A stretch of DNA of 64,000 nucleotides from Furcasterigmium furcatum (Eukaryota; Ascomycota; Sordariomycetes; Glomerellales; Plectosphaerellaceae). The position numbers and the translations under genes were made by a program. Shown piece after piece: positions 9,986 to 21,435 of this stretch (positions within the stretch are counted from its first letter, which is position 1; each line of letters starts with the position of its first letter). The notes under the pieces are model-generated. The model saw nothing but the letters and a program-made list of their open reading frames with translations. It had not been told where the DNA came from and made no database searches. Where the stretch lies: contig BCIA01000001.1 in assembly GCA_001599815.1 (NCBI GenBank), positions 2,670,934-2,734,933 on the forward strand. The letters are read 5' to 3'.

Positions 9986-11462
9986 CTGGCCTCATATTAT
10001 GAGCAGAGAGGACCACTCCATATCATCTGATGACCATAATCTTCCCTGGGCCGTCTCATCCGAACGCTAATCAGCTCACAAGGTCTTTCATCTAGGCACA
10101 TCGCACGCAACCCTGCTCAGATTGGTGCTTGCGGTGGCATTGAGCCCCTGAACAGCGGGCTCCGCGATCGCAATCGGCAGTAGTGCTCCGTCTATGGAGT
10201 CACCCGGAGCATCTCAACTCCAGAGATGCTGTGTAGTTGCTTGTTTGAGCGCGGGCTCTCAGGGGCCGCCGATCTTTTCTTGGTATGAGCGTCTCTATCG
10301 TCACGGGGCGCCGCGATGCGATCCGGACCATGAGGCTCCGGCCGTGCGATTCCGGTAAGGCGCCTCGGCATGCCTCCGCCGGAGGACCTCGAAGGGCCTG
10401 GCTTCTTGGGAAATGTTCAAAATACGGCTTTTGCGTGATGTCAAGCTTCAAAGGAGTCTCGGCGAGAATATGGGGAATTCATGGCGGACGCCAGCCAAGG
10501 CTCAAGGGAGTCTCCGTGCCTCGCAGAAACCACTCCCCGCCAGGGATACCTGGTAACGCGAGTATGGCTGGGTGGAATGATTCTAGTACGTTGAGCTGTG
10601 AGAATCGTTACCTTTGCGTCAATTCGGGCCTGGGACAAAACGCTCGTTGATGATACGATACTTCTCGATATCGGTGGAAGAGCCAATCGTCTTGAGGGCG
10701 GGTTAGCCCATCCGTAGTCCTGAACGGCGATGAAAGTGAGAGAAACCCATGGGTCAATTGGATTGGTATTCTTCCGAGCCGCACTTCTCTGCTATCTGGT
10801 TCGAAGCGTGGCATCGGGCTGCTGCTCGCATTGCTTGCCATCCATCCGGTGCTGGTGTATGAACTTGTATTCTCGGATTCCATGCTCTCCAATATAGGCT
10901 CGTATCCACCTCTGGATTATGAGGACTTCCGGTCTACCTAGTATGATGTGCAACTCGAAGTGCCTCGAACCGGCCACTGGCGTGAAAGGACGACGGCGGA
11001 GGACTACAGGATTCTCGCACTTGGCAAGCGCTCCGAGTCGCGGCGTCGCAACTAGATAGTGAAAATACCTTGTCTCGAAAGATAACAGTCTATTAAATTG
11101 AATAACCAGTGATCTTACAGTTTTGTCTGTTCACAAGAGCTGGTGGAGGCTTCCAGCTGGGTTGTCATCTTCCATGGTATCCCTCAGGGGCCAAAAAGGG
11201 GCACAATTCGGTGAGACCTTCTTCACCGAGACCAGACGATATAAGGTGGGTACTAAGCGCACGGACCACCACCGCCGTTTCTCCGACCAAACAGCCGGAA
11301 CAGGGCGAGAGATGTGGTTTCCATCTTTCCCATCCGACAACTCCTTCGACAACACCGCACAACACTTGGCGCAAGCTTGCGCCAAGACAGAACCAACCGC
11401 AACCATACCGCGTCTACCATCATTCTCATTCCATCAGTTCTGCAGAAACGACATCGTCCGCC
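9986..11462. other. Divergent intergenic region between GH5 and RBM5/10-like genes
   Basis: This serves as promoter space for the - strand cellulase (left) and the + strand RNA-binding protein (right). Open frames of 80-130 codons on both strands have no domain, signal peptide or splice context. The last 100 nt before the RNA-binding gene are AC/CT-rich, like other fungal leaders in this window. Confidence 0.45.
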
Positions 11463-14115
11463 ATGTCCGGCGACTACCGATCGCGATCCCGGGACGCCGG
11501 CCGCGCAGCCTACTATGACAGAGATGACAACACGCGCGGGCGGAGCGACCGCCCGCAGACACAAGGCTTCTACGACGACCATTACACATCTCGGCAGGGT
11601 AAAGCACCGAATTGAGCCCGGGGAGAAGAAGAAGCAGAAAGAGCGAAACAACATCAAAGCATCTGCGCGAGCAGCAGTCCTCGCGGGCTTGTGGCTTTTC
11701 CATGGCTGGGTTTCTTGAGCGTGCTGGCTAACTTACCCTGCGGGCCGACGAGACTATTCTAGATCTCCACAGAGGAACGAGCTCGACTACGACGACGGCG
11801 CTGAGGAGCGCGGGTTCGAGAGGGACTCGCACCAGGAGGACCGCGATGGATACACGCGCCGGGAGTACGGGAGGAGGGACGACCATGAGCGGCGCGAGTA
11901 CCAGAGGTCGCGGTACAGTCCTGGCCGCCGGGACCGGTCGGCGTCGCCGCGGCGTGGGCCCGGGACGCCGAGTGATACGGTTATCCTGGAGGCGCTACCC
12001 GCCGATGTCACGACAGAGGAGGTGAGCTTCAGCTCCGCTCCCAGTTTTGTCAGGGTTCTGATGAATGGAACAGGTCCGGGACGCCCTGCACAAGTTCGCG
12101 GACATGTCGAGATATGCGTCCTTCGACGTCCGCGTTCCACCCGGTAGAGGTTCGTCCGCCCCTGCCAACAACTGGCGGGCCTCCTGCTGACCAGATACAG
12201 GCCGTCGTGCATTCGTTCAGTTCGAGCGCACAGACGACGCCGTCGATTTCGTTGAGAGCAACTACCCTAAGCTAGTACTTGACCTTCAAGGCAGGGTGGA
12301 CGGGGATGCTGACGGAATGACGAATGTCTATATTCACTTTGCGCGCAGTCGGGAGGAGCCCGACTCCCGCACGTACGGCCAGAACTGGACGTGTTCGGTG
12401 GTGAGCGGCCCTTCGTTTAGATTGATGTTCCACGACTGACGCCCTGCAGTGCGACTATTCCAATTACTCGACGCGAAGCCGATGCAAAAGCTGCGGCGGC
12501 CCTCAGTCAGGTGAGACAGTTCAGGATCAGGAGTTCCCGCAGAAGAGTCATGCTGACAGTGTCAGACTCGTCAAGCTATCGACACCTGCTCACAGGCGAG
12601 AGCGATGCATCAGACACCCCGTCTCAACTTCTCGTGTTCTATCCTCTGGCGCCATCCGTTACGGAAGACGTACTGGCCGTGGGTGCCGCCAAGCTCGAGC
12701 TTGTCGAGAAACCATCCGCGCCGAGAAAACCTGGCGAGCCCCCTAAGCTCAAGTCGACGGCGCCGACGGGTGACACAACTGGATTTGGTGCCCGGCCCGG
12801 GTCGCTCCATCGAGTCTTCCTCATGAGGGACCGAGACAACAACGAGTCCTCAAACTTCGGCTTTGCGGAATTCTGGACCGTCGAGGACGCGCTGGCGGCC
12901 ATGACTAAGTTTAAGAAGTTTCGTGAGTTCACTGTCGCCTCCGCGGCCGTCAACGTCTCGACAATCCATCTGGGGGTGTTCGTCCCGGAGCTCAGAGAGG
13001 TTCACCCCTCCATTGAGACGCAGTCCTTCCATCCGCTGTTCAACCCTGCTATCCGCGTCAAATATTGGGAGCCTCACGTTTATCCAAGCCAGAAAATCGT
13101 CACACAGTCACCGCCTGGTGGCGTCCAAACCGACGAGGCAGATGATGGAGCCGCGAATGACGCGAAGAAATCGAAGAAACGCAAGGCGGATGCTGCGCTT
13201 GCTTCTGGCTCTTCGAAAAAGTCTGCGCCAATGGCTGGGCAGATGGCGTTCTGGCAGAAGAGGCATGTCGAGATCCACGAGGGCAAACCCAAGCCAAATA
13301 CCGACCAAGACACAGTTGACCTGGGAAATCGCAACCCGGTCAAGATCTCTCTTTCGTCAAACAAACCGCGGACCGAGCGCCCACTTTCCAAGAAGACTGC
13401 GGCGGCCCCCGAGGCCGTAGCTGCGGACGCGAGACGGCCATCGCCCCCGACGAACGAATCGCAGAGCGCCACCCCAGACCCTGCGCCTCGCGTCTCTGGA
13501 GATGTGCCAACGATATCCTACGTGGACCGCGAGAAGGTCTGCTGCCTACTGTGCATGATGAAGTACAAGTCCCTGGACGACCTCAACACGCACGAGCGGT
13601 CAAGGAATCACAAAACGGCAATGGAAGATGAGGAGAAGGTGAAGAAAGGCAAGGAGCGTCTTGCGAAGAGAGGTCTTCTCTCACAACTGGGCTCAACGTC
13701 TGACGACGGCGCCAAACAAGCTGAATCCGAGGGCGGCCAGTATCGCGACAGGGCAAAAGAGCGGAGGGATGTCTACAACCAGCCTGATCGGCCCTCGACG
13801 CAGGATGCACCCCGCAAAGACAAGAACCCCGCCATCAAGCCCCGTGAGCCGAGCCCGCAGCCGGCCAAATCAAAGGGTTCGACCATGCTGGCCAAGATGG
13901 GCTGGACGTCGGGACAGGGATTGGGCGCCAAGGGTGAGGGACGGACCGAGGTTATCGAGACCAACGCTTACCAAGAGGGCGTGGGGCTCGGCGCCGAGGG
14001 CGGGAAGCTGGGGGATGCGGCGGAGCTGGCACAGAAGAGGACCACGAACAGCTACGCGGAGTATCTGAGCTCTGCGCAAGACAAGGCGAGAGAGCGGTAC
14101 AACCGGCTGGGATGA
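11463..14115 (+). CDS. RBM5/RBM10-like RNA-binding protein (RRM, RanBP2 zinc finger, C2H2, G-patch)
   Basis: This is a predicted nuclear splicing regulator associated with the early spliceosome, by analogy with RBM5/RBM10. Proposed exons: 11463-11598, 11753-12021, 12074-12143, 12201-12400, 12450-12510 and 12566-14115, giving 761 aa in one frame. The order matches RBM5/10: Arg/Ser/Asp-rich N-terminus; RRM1 about 120-205; RanBP2-type zinc finger with Cys223, Cys226, Cys237 and Cys240; RRM2 about 266-383; basic low-complexity region; C2H2 finger Cys572, Cys575, His588, His594; G-patch about 683-723 (MGWTSGQGLG). Most splice sites are canonical. The first intron needs a GAG acceptor at 11750-11752 to keep frame, since the nearby TAG (11760-11762) and CAG (11770-11772) acceptors break it. 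The exon 3 donor could instead be 6 nt farther right without changing frame. Confidence 0.88.
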
Positions 14116-14818
14116 GGCAGGCAGCAGGAGCCGAGATGACTGATTCCATGGTGCCGGTAGCTAGTAGCCGCAACAGTGCGAGGCATGATACTACTAAATA
14201 CCTAGTAGTTTTGAGAGAGAAGCATAATGGAAACGAATCAGTCAAGTTATATGAGTCTTAGTGAAGCCGACGTGTGGCAGATGCCTGGTACGATGCGTGC
14301 CACATATCCTCTGACCATGTATCAGCAGGTAGGGCTATAGTGAGTTGTTGTCAGGTTTGTTTTCAATATGGCGTGATGGCTTAGCGGTTATACCGCTTGA
14401 TACCGTTCACGTCCCCTGTGAGAGTCAGAGGGGAGTAGGCAAGGCTGATGCAATCAGCCAGTCGAACCCTTTTGCCGCTCAGGTTCAACCCCTGTGTGGT
14501 TCCTTTTTGCCACTTTTTTCTTCTTGGTTCTGATGTTGATTGAGGCTGCACCTTTCGGTCAGCTTCGGTGTGTCCGGCCCCATCCTGAGCGCCAACCACG
14601 CCGGCAAGGTCAAGTCATCTCCGGCGCATTCTCCACTTCACGGGTTCCAGGTCTTAGGAGTCTCGGTGGTTGGGTGTCATAAAGTCATATTCATCATGAT
14701 CCATCCGTGGATTCCCATCCCATATCTTAGACATTACTCAAACAATGTTCCCTCCTCCCAGATCCCTCCCCGATCCCTCCAGCAGAATCCTAAATCCTTC
14801 CCGAAGGCGGCCCCTAGT
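14116..14818. other. Intergenic: convergent 3' flanks with a possible Pol III-like relic
   Basis: This lies between the stop of the RNA-binding gene and the stop of the - strand membrane hypothetical. No coding gene is seen. A tRNA-like A box, B box and T-run occur at 14377-14508 (separate entry). The segment 14700-14800 is rich in CCCTCC-type repeats. Confidence 0.4.
14377..14508 (+). repeat. tRNA-like A box/B box pair with T-run (possible SINE or tRNA relic)
   Basis: An A box (TGGCTTAGCGG, 14377-14387) fits the TRGCNNAGYNGG consensus. A B box (GGTTCAACCCC, 14482-14492) follows about 105 nt on, then T5 at 14504-14508 and T6 soon after. The 7 nt that should form the 5' acceptor strand do not pair with the bases after the T-arm-like element, and the T-arm stem is imperfect. 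A functional tRNA is therefore not supported. It may be a Pol III-derived short element, a decayed tRNA, or chance. Confidence 0.25.
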
Positions 14819-16087
14819 TTAAGGCTTAGGACACCGCATCCGAACCCGCTGGTTGGATTTCACCCCACCAGCAGACGCGATCCTTGACATGGGCCGGTCG
14901 AAATCCTCCGGGCGGAGACCCCACCGTCCTCCGTTGATCTCATCCTCGTGGGATCGACAGGACGCATCCGAACACCACGAAACGCCCTCCATGTCAGCAT
15001 CCTCCGACTGGCGATACGTCCAAGGGTCCAGCGCCGATCGCCACTGCGCGTCCCAGGGTCCTCGATGGATCACCACCGTCCTCTCGACCGTGAAGGTCGC
15101 GCAGGCCGGCGCGCCCCCTTCCTCCTTGCACCGCCGCACCCGCATCAGGAACTGCGTGTTGTCGCCGTGCCCGAACCAGTACGTCTCCCGGGCCCTGACC
15201 TCACCCCTCCGGGATCCCGTGAAGAGGCTCTTGGAATCCCACAGCGCCGATCTCGGCCACCACGTCGCGCTCGTCAGCCAGCGCGCCTCCTCGAACCGCA
15301 TCTCCGCGGCGACCTCGTCCGCGAGGCAGATGTGCGACTCCATCGACAGCCGCACCACGATGCTCCCGGTCTTGTTGCGCCAGAACTCGGCCTTGGGGGA
15401 CATGAACCGCGCGCACTGCGCCGGGAGGCCCGGCAGCGGCAGCTCGTGGCTGCTGTGGTCGCATCGCGCCACCAGCGGGCCGCCGCGCGCCTTTCTGCTT
15501 CGCCGTCGCACATCGTCCCAGCCAAAGGAGACGTGCTCGCACAGCTGTATCCTCCCCTCGCGGCCGATGCAGATGCGCTCGTCGTCCGGTCGTTGCCTCT
15601 GCTCGGCCGAGAAGAGGTGTGCGCGGTGCTCGCTGCCGCAGCCGCCGCCGCAGGTGATGAAGGGCAGGGCGTCTGTGCTCGGCCGCTCGTCAGCGCCGTT
15701 TCGTGCCGTTCGCAGGCTGGATGCCGCTGTCGTGCACGCCGTGCAGTATTGTGATGATGGTGGTGGTGGTGATGTTGATGCCGTCGCCTTGCCGGCTGTC
15801 CTTGTGCCCTCCGCCCGCTTGCCGTCCGCCTTCCCGTCCTGAGGCTGTTTCCGTGAACTCGAGCCCATGGCCCTGGCAGCGCCGCTTTTTGCTGCGCTCT
15901 GTTTTCTTTGTGTTTGTTGTTGTTGGTGTAGTCTGAGGTATAACGCGAGGAGGATGGCGCCGAGGAGTCTGAGTGCCCACGCAGTGATCTCGCGAAGTCT
16001 GTGGAGTATTGTAGCTGATGTGCCGTGTATCATGTCGGTTGAAGTCGTCAAGGTTTGTCGGCTAGGTGAACCGAAAGAGTAGATCAT
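14819..16087 (-). CDS. Conserved hypothetical, probable single-pass membrane protein
   Basis: No function recognised. The frame is open without introns; starting at Met 16087 it gives 422 aa. The open frame reaches 16339, but the extra 84 residues look like untranslated sequence, and Met 16033 is another possible start. Near the N-terminus is a hydrophobic helix (about residues 28-47, LREITAWALRLLGAILLALY) followed by a Gln/Lys/Ser-rich basic linker, so it is likely a signal anchor. The C-terminal half is ordered, with paired Cys (ITCGGGCG), a block around ERICIGREGRIQLCEH, many Trp/Arg, and a run WFGHGDNTQFLMRVRRC. This style recalls a fungal family of uncharacterised proteins with a Cys-rich head, but I cannot name it. 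Codon use resembles neighbouring genes. Confidence 0.65.
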   Translation of the reverse strand: MIYSFGSPSRQTLTTSTDMIHGTSATILHRLREITAWALRLLGAILLALYLRLHQQQQTQRKQSAAKSGAARAMGSSSRKQPQDGKADGKRAEGTRTAGKATASTSPPPPSSQYCTACTTAASSLRTARNGADERPSTDALPFITCGGGCGSEHRAHLFSAEQRQRPDDERICIGREGRIQLCEHVSFGWDDVRRRSRKARGGPLVARCDHSSHELPLPGLPAQCARFMSPKAEFWRNKTGSIVVRLSMESHICLADEVAAEMRFEEARWLTSATWWPRSALWDSKSLFTGSRRGEVRARETYWFGHGDNTQFLMRVRRCKEEGGAPACATFTVERTVVIHRGPWDAQWRSALDPWTYRQSEDADMEGVSWCSDASCRSHEDEINGGRWGLRPEDFDRPMSRIASAGGVKSNQRVRMRCPKP

Positions 16088-19000
16088 TGGGAAAAGCCCC
16101 GTCGGGAGGGCAGCGAAGTCGGGATTCTGGACATTTAACTCCCCCTCCCTTCCGGTGCGCGGCGGTGGCCCAGACAAAAATGTGAATGACAACCAAGATC
16201 CTCTCATGCGCCAATGCTCCAGCTCCATCCCATAAGACCATACCAGGCCCCGCGCGGGCCATGCAAGAATCCCATAGCCACCAGGGGTGGGTTGCCACAA
16301 GCGTGGTGTGTGAGTCGAGGCATCCATGAGGCCACGCACCCTCGGCTACGAAATGAGAGGCAGCGCCGGGGGAGGATCCTCGACTGAGCGTCACGCCAAA
16401 TTGTGGCCCTAGTACCTCGCTGGGCTGGCCACAGGGGGAGCAGGTAGCCCAGATACACACGCGGGCAGGAGCAGCAGCCCAACAGAATTCTGGAGAAGGG
16501 GTGTGTGTTTTGCGATGGTTCGTGGGTTGTACGGCGAGGGAGGGTCTGAGGATGGCCGCGGGCGGTTTTTCGGCATCGGACTCCGCGCGCCGCGATCCCA
16601 AGATCATGCGCCTCCGTGGCACCTCATCATGATCGGCGTGCCGCGGATTTTCGCACCAGCTGGGAAGAGGAGCGGAGGTCACGCGTTGCGCCCGGTGAGA
16701 GAGGGCTGGCGGTTCTGGACCGCGTGAGGGTTGCGTGAACGAGTTGTACGGGCCTGCTCGTTTATCGGCGCCTCGTTGTACGGCGGCGACCCCCAAGTCC
16801 CAAGGCCCCAAGCCTGACGGACAGGGGTGTCTACGCCTGAGAAGGACGCTCTGGATCCGAGTTTTCGGTCGGGAGGCTTCAGCTATGGCTGAAAAAGACA
16901 CGGCTGGACTGTTTTGGGAGGCGGCCTAGACAATCTGGCGTTCTGTGATCGCGATGCAGTCGTTTCCTAAATCGATCCGATGGTGACCGCCGCCGGTGTC
17001 CAGATGACCTGGCTGATCAACCAGGCGTCTAGCTGTTCAGGAAAAGGGCCCCAATAGTCTCGTCAGCGTGCCGAGGTTAATTGACATGTATGCGACGGGG
17101 GATGTCCACGAGGGAGAGCCCCCGGCACCTCCCTGCTGTTTGTAAGTGATCGTGATCTTGAATTGGAGATCAAAATAGGACCTCGACTGAGACCAGGGGT
17201 CTTGGAGTCTCTTAGTCATCACAGAGCCCCATCCATCCCAACTTAGCCTTACCTAATCCGCCAAGGCGACGGGGAGGAGCAAACTGCCGGATCCACACTG
17301 AGTTTAATTCTCCTTTCGGCTCGGGTGCCGGACGCGAGAGAGAGGCTTAGGCTCAGATCGCACGCATCCTTCGATCAGGCTTGACGTCGTCACCGACGGA
17401 ACCACGGCATTCGCGACAGCTTGACGTGTCGATCGCAGGCGCCGTCGTCTCCTTGGACCCTTGGAGCCCCATCGATATGCAACTCGCACTGCCCATTTCT
17501 CCTAAAGAGATGCCCGTGGCGAGCATTACGCGTTGTGTTGTCTCGTCTCGGCCGTGAGCCGCACCGATGATGCTCGAGCCTCCACCAGCTGCGGGAGAAA
17601 TGGCACGTCGCATGCATGAGCGTCCCTGAGCGGCCAGAGAAAACCCTTCACCCCAGAATTCCGGATCTTGGCGCGGGCGGAAATTTCCCAAGAGTCGATC
17701 TCCTAAGCCTCATGGCTGCGTATGACATCCGATCTTGCAGGAAAGCAAGGGTCCGGGGGCCTCCGAGGTCCGCACCCCTGATGGGCTTGCGCAAGCGGGC
17801 CGACCTCGCGGCTCGGGCGAGAAGGGACGCGGGAGTGGATACTTCTTAGAGGTGAGTATACGTATGGGGAAATTTTTCATGATGACTGACTTGATGGGCT
17901 TTCCCCTGGGCATGTCGGTGAGTCGGTGACGACGATTTTCGAGGGTCACATGAAAGATTCGCTATGTTGGCCTTTTCAAGTGCCGAATCCTTCGCCCTCC
18001 GGATACCTACCTGTCAGCCACCACATGCTTTGACTGTTCGTCTCGGCCGAGCCGATATATAGTCTTGATATATCCTCTTTCCCCGTCATACCCGGCTGCG
18101 CATGTGGCATCTTGGCATCCTCTCCTGCCTATGCCGAGTGCGCCGAGTCCGAGTCTTCTCCTTCGGCTACCTCCTTGACTAATGCTCGATTATTAAGGAT
18201 AGAGATACTGATTCTCGGGCTCGGACCGTAGGGCACCGCTCCTGTCTCTGCTTCTCACAGCCATGACGTGTCCTGATACACTGGCGGCTAACCTGCCTGC
18301 AGGTTCACCAACCGAGTATCATCGCTTTGAACCAAGTCCTAGCTCCGTTGCTTCGCCCTCACGTCGAAAATACCCGACCACCTAAAGTCACAAGACCTTT
18401 ACCGTGAAAAGAATGCACCTGCGGCCCCATCCCCTCTCATCCCCAGATTAAAGATGCAGTCTTGGCCCCTCTGATGGCCCTACATTGGTGGCGATCACGG
18501 CATAAGATACCCCGCAGGACACTCCGATGACGTTCTCCCGAGCACCACGCCCAGTCAGCCTTTTCCCGCGCGGGGTGTCGTCCTTGTAAGGTTACAGAAG
18601 ATCCACATGTAGAGGACTTGTTTGGCGGAGAACCAAAGTTTCGAGCCGGGCACAGGCGGTGAGGTGGAGGCCGCGTGGCGCAGGCCGAGTTCGATGTGCC
18701 GGAGACGGTGAACAAGGGGACCGAGATGGGGCCAGTGCTCATCGGAGCCGACTCGGGGCCCGCGGGTGATGCTGAGGCATTGCCGGTTTTCAGGGGCTGG
18801 GGCGGATATCGAGAAGACGCCGGCGGGTGTTCTCCTGCCTGGGAACTTGTTGCGTCAGCGGTTTGATTTCCTGCTTGGCGGGTGATCTCGTCGATCATAC
18901 AGTGAGGCTCATTTTGCTCATTGTCTTATTCAGCGTTCCGTCAAGGGTCACGGTGGCCACAAACGCAGGGTGCTTCATGTTCGTGAGCAAGCATGGCTTG

Positions 19001-21435
19001 GTGGTCTCACAAGCCCTTAAACTCGGCTGAGGACAAGATCTGTGTTTGATGACTTAAGGGAGAACCCCAAGTCATATCCCGGCTTCCTCTTGAAAGACAG
19101 GCTTCGGATATCATGGTGTACATGACCAGATCATGGCATGTTCATCCTGTCATGATACTGGGAGGGGGGGGCTCGTCACTCAATGATCCCGTCTCTATGA
19201 GTGATGGTCAAATCAAGTATGTTTTCTTAAAGACGTGATCAATTACCCGTCCATGAGTAATCTATTACTGGAGAGCCAAACCATGTGCCCGAGAAGATAG
19301 GTGCACTTTGGCAGCCATAATATCACCAAGATGAGGTTTCCGCCGTTCATCAACGGATACTCAACGATCATCTTCTGCCCCTGAGGCTGTGAGATGAGTA
19401 AGAACGGCTGCAGGATGCAATGCTACTGCTGTCGGACCTAACGGGGTGGATGGTCCAGTGCAGTAACCGTTTAACGCGTTTCAAGGGCGAATCTCGACCC
19501 CAAGTTGGCCCTTGCATTTCTGACCTCTTACACCTCGACTCGGCCCTGGATCCCCAGCCTCAATCATCAAGCCATGACCTGTCGCCTGCAGGTTCGCCAG
19601 CGCATCCTGCAGATCCGAGGGCTGACACAATCTCGCGGCTCTCTTCCAGTTCGGCACGCATCGCGAACCAGCGCGATCGCGTAAAATCGTCGATGTGCTG
19701 GCGGCAAACGCAGTCGTCGACCAGACCTACCATCAGATGCTAGGCGGCAGGCGGCATCGCCTTTCGTGCCAGCAGAGCCGAGACAAGAGCGGGATCTCGT
19801 CATCGATGGAAAAGGACCGGCTGCCTATGTATGAGACTACTTTGCCTCCCATCGGTTTGCCGTGCGACGGCCAAACGAACAATGCCCAGGGCGTCATCCC
19901 CGTGCCCCCCAGACGACACGGCGAGTTCTGTGGCTTCTGTCACCCTTCTGTCCTCCAGATGGAACGAGGGGCGCTCCGTTGTCTCGGATCTGCTCGGGGC
20001 CAAGTCGGCGAGACAAGTATACGCCGGGGCATCGACGAGCAGTACCATCCACCACCATTGCGACTGGTCTCGTATCTTGTCGAGCTGCGGGGTTGTTAGA
20101 AGCAAACGATCCCATGCATCGCATGAGAGGAGGCCCCTCGACAGCTTCAAGGCCAGACGCGGCTGTCGTGACATCCTCGCAAGCCGTTCAGCTGGCCTAG
20201 TCCGCATGGCATATTGAGAGACCAGTCTGGCCAGCGTCTTCATCTCTTGGGAGCCATCCTGCCGGGCCACCGACTCAGTCTCGGCTGTCTTCGTCCATTC
20301 TCTGCTTGACTCGGCGGGCATCGGTGCCCGTGGTAACGAGGGACAGCATGGGGCACTGCCAGAGGAATTTTTTCCTTCGTGCATGAGAGGGAAGGAAATG
20401 AGACATTCCAACGGATGGGTCTCATTCCTCGTTACTTCTTCCTGGCCCTCCTGTCATCCCCACACTCCCGCCTCCCTTGTTTGCTTCCCTGAGAAAGTCC
20501 CTTCAGAGTAAGGCTCGGATAGCGCAGCAGGCGTCCGACGCCTCGAGCATGGAGGTGCTGCGCCCTGGCCGCGCTGGCGTATCCCCGCGATCCAAAGCCA
20601 CCAGACTTACACCATAGCCTGGTTCAGGCACCCAACGCAGGGTGCAATCAGAAGTCTGTACAACCCTTCGCTTCTCACCCTGACGAGAAACCCCGCGTCT
20701 CGATGAAGATCTGAAAACCCCGATCACAGCTGGAAATCAGGAGATCGTCATCCAGGATCAGATGTGACAGGTCTTGGAGGTCCCGGGCCTGCGTTTGCGC
20801 CAGCGGTTGTCCGCAGCTGACTGATCACATCTCTCCTGGACGCCCGTTCGAACGTTCCTTGCGCCCATTCCGCCGCCACTCAGGTACAGCCAGAGAACCC
20901 ATTCCAGCAAACCGCGCGCCTCAGCTGTCGGTGCCAGCCCTGTGGCCTGCCCACACTGGACATACTGACTCGCAGATGCCTTGAACCAATGGATGTCAGG
21001 CCAGGCGACCCTGCAGGGGGAACACGAGGGATCGTCTCGGCGTCCGGAGGAATGTCTGAGACTTCTGGCCAACGCTGCCAAGGTACCTCGTCCTGTTCGA
21101 GTTCCTACGTACACCAAGCTTGCAGTGAGACAGGTTACTACGTTCCTCTTCCCCCCCCCTTCCTCTTGTTTAGCCCTCCACAGGAAGGCGGATGATATGT
21201 TAGGATGTTTGTTTGGGGAGGCGACGCGGGTACCACAGGGAGAGACTGATCGTCCGCAGTCTCGCTCTGCGCATATATCCCGCGACATACCATCCCTTGA
21301 GGCCTATACACCCTTTCGCGCTTTTGGCTTCCCCTCCCCTCCAGAACGAAGCCTGTACACCCAGGCCAGACCTTAATAACGCTACGACATCATTCTGCAT
21401 CGTCATCTGGCGAGGCAGGCGCTGACGTCCTCGTC
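16088..21435. other. Long intergenic region, about 5.3 kb, no supportable gene
   Basis: Frames of 60-280 codons occur on both strands (longest 16062-16901 on the - strand), but none has a recognisable domain, consistent codon bias or splice structure. The GC content is not depressed, so it does not look like RIP-mutated transposon DNA. The right end (about 21240-21435) is C/T-rich and probably the leader of the next + strand gene. A homopolymer G run is near 19153. Confidence 0.5.

Noticed and set aside
8557..10002. 481-codon + strand open frame over the endoglucanase
   Set aside because: It is the antisense of a clear GH5/CBM1 gene; its Val/Arg/Gly-rich product mirrors the codon bias of the real strand.
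14377..14508. Functional tRNA gene
   Set aside because: A and B boxes exist but the acceptor and T stems do not pair properly.
16062..16901. 279-codon - strand frame in the 16-21 kb gap
   Set aside because: No recognisable domain; Arg/Pro/Ser/Cys-rich composition expected from random GC-rich DNA.
16088..21435. RIP-mutated transposon in the 5-kb gap
   Set aside because: GC content is not depressed, no terminal repeats or transposase/reverse transcriptase motifs were seen in any frame.
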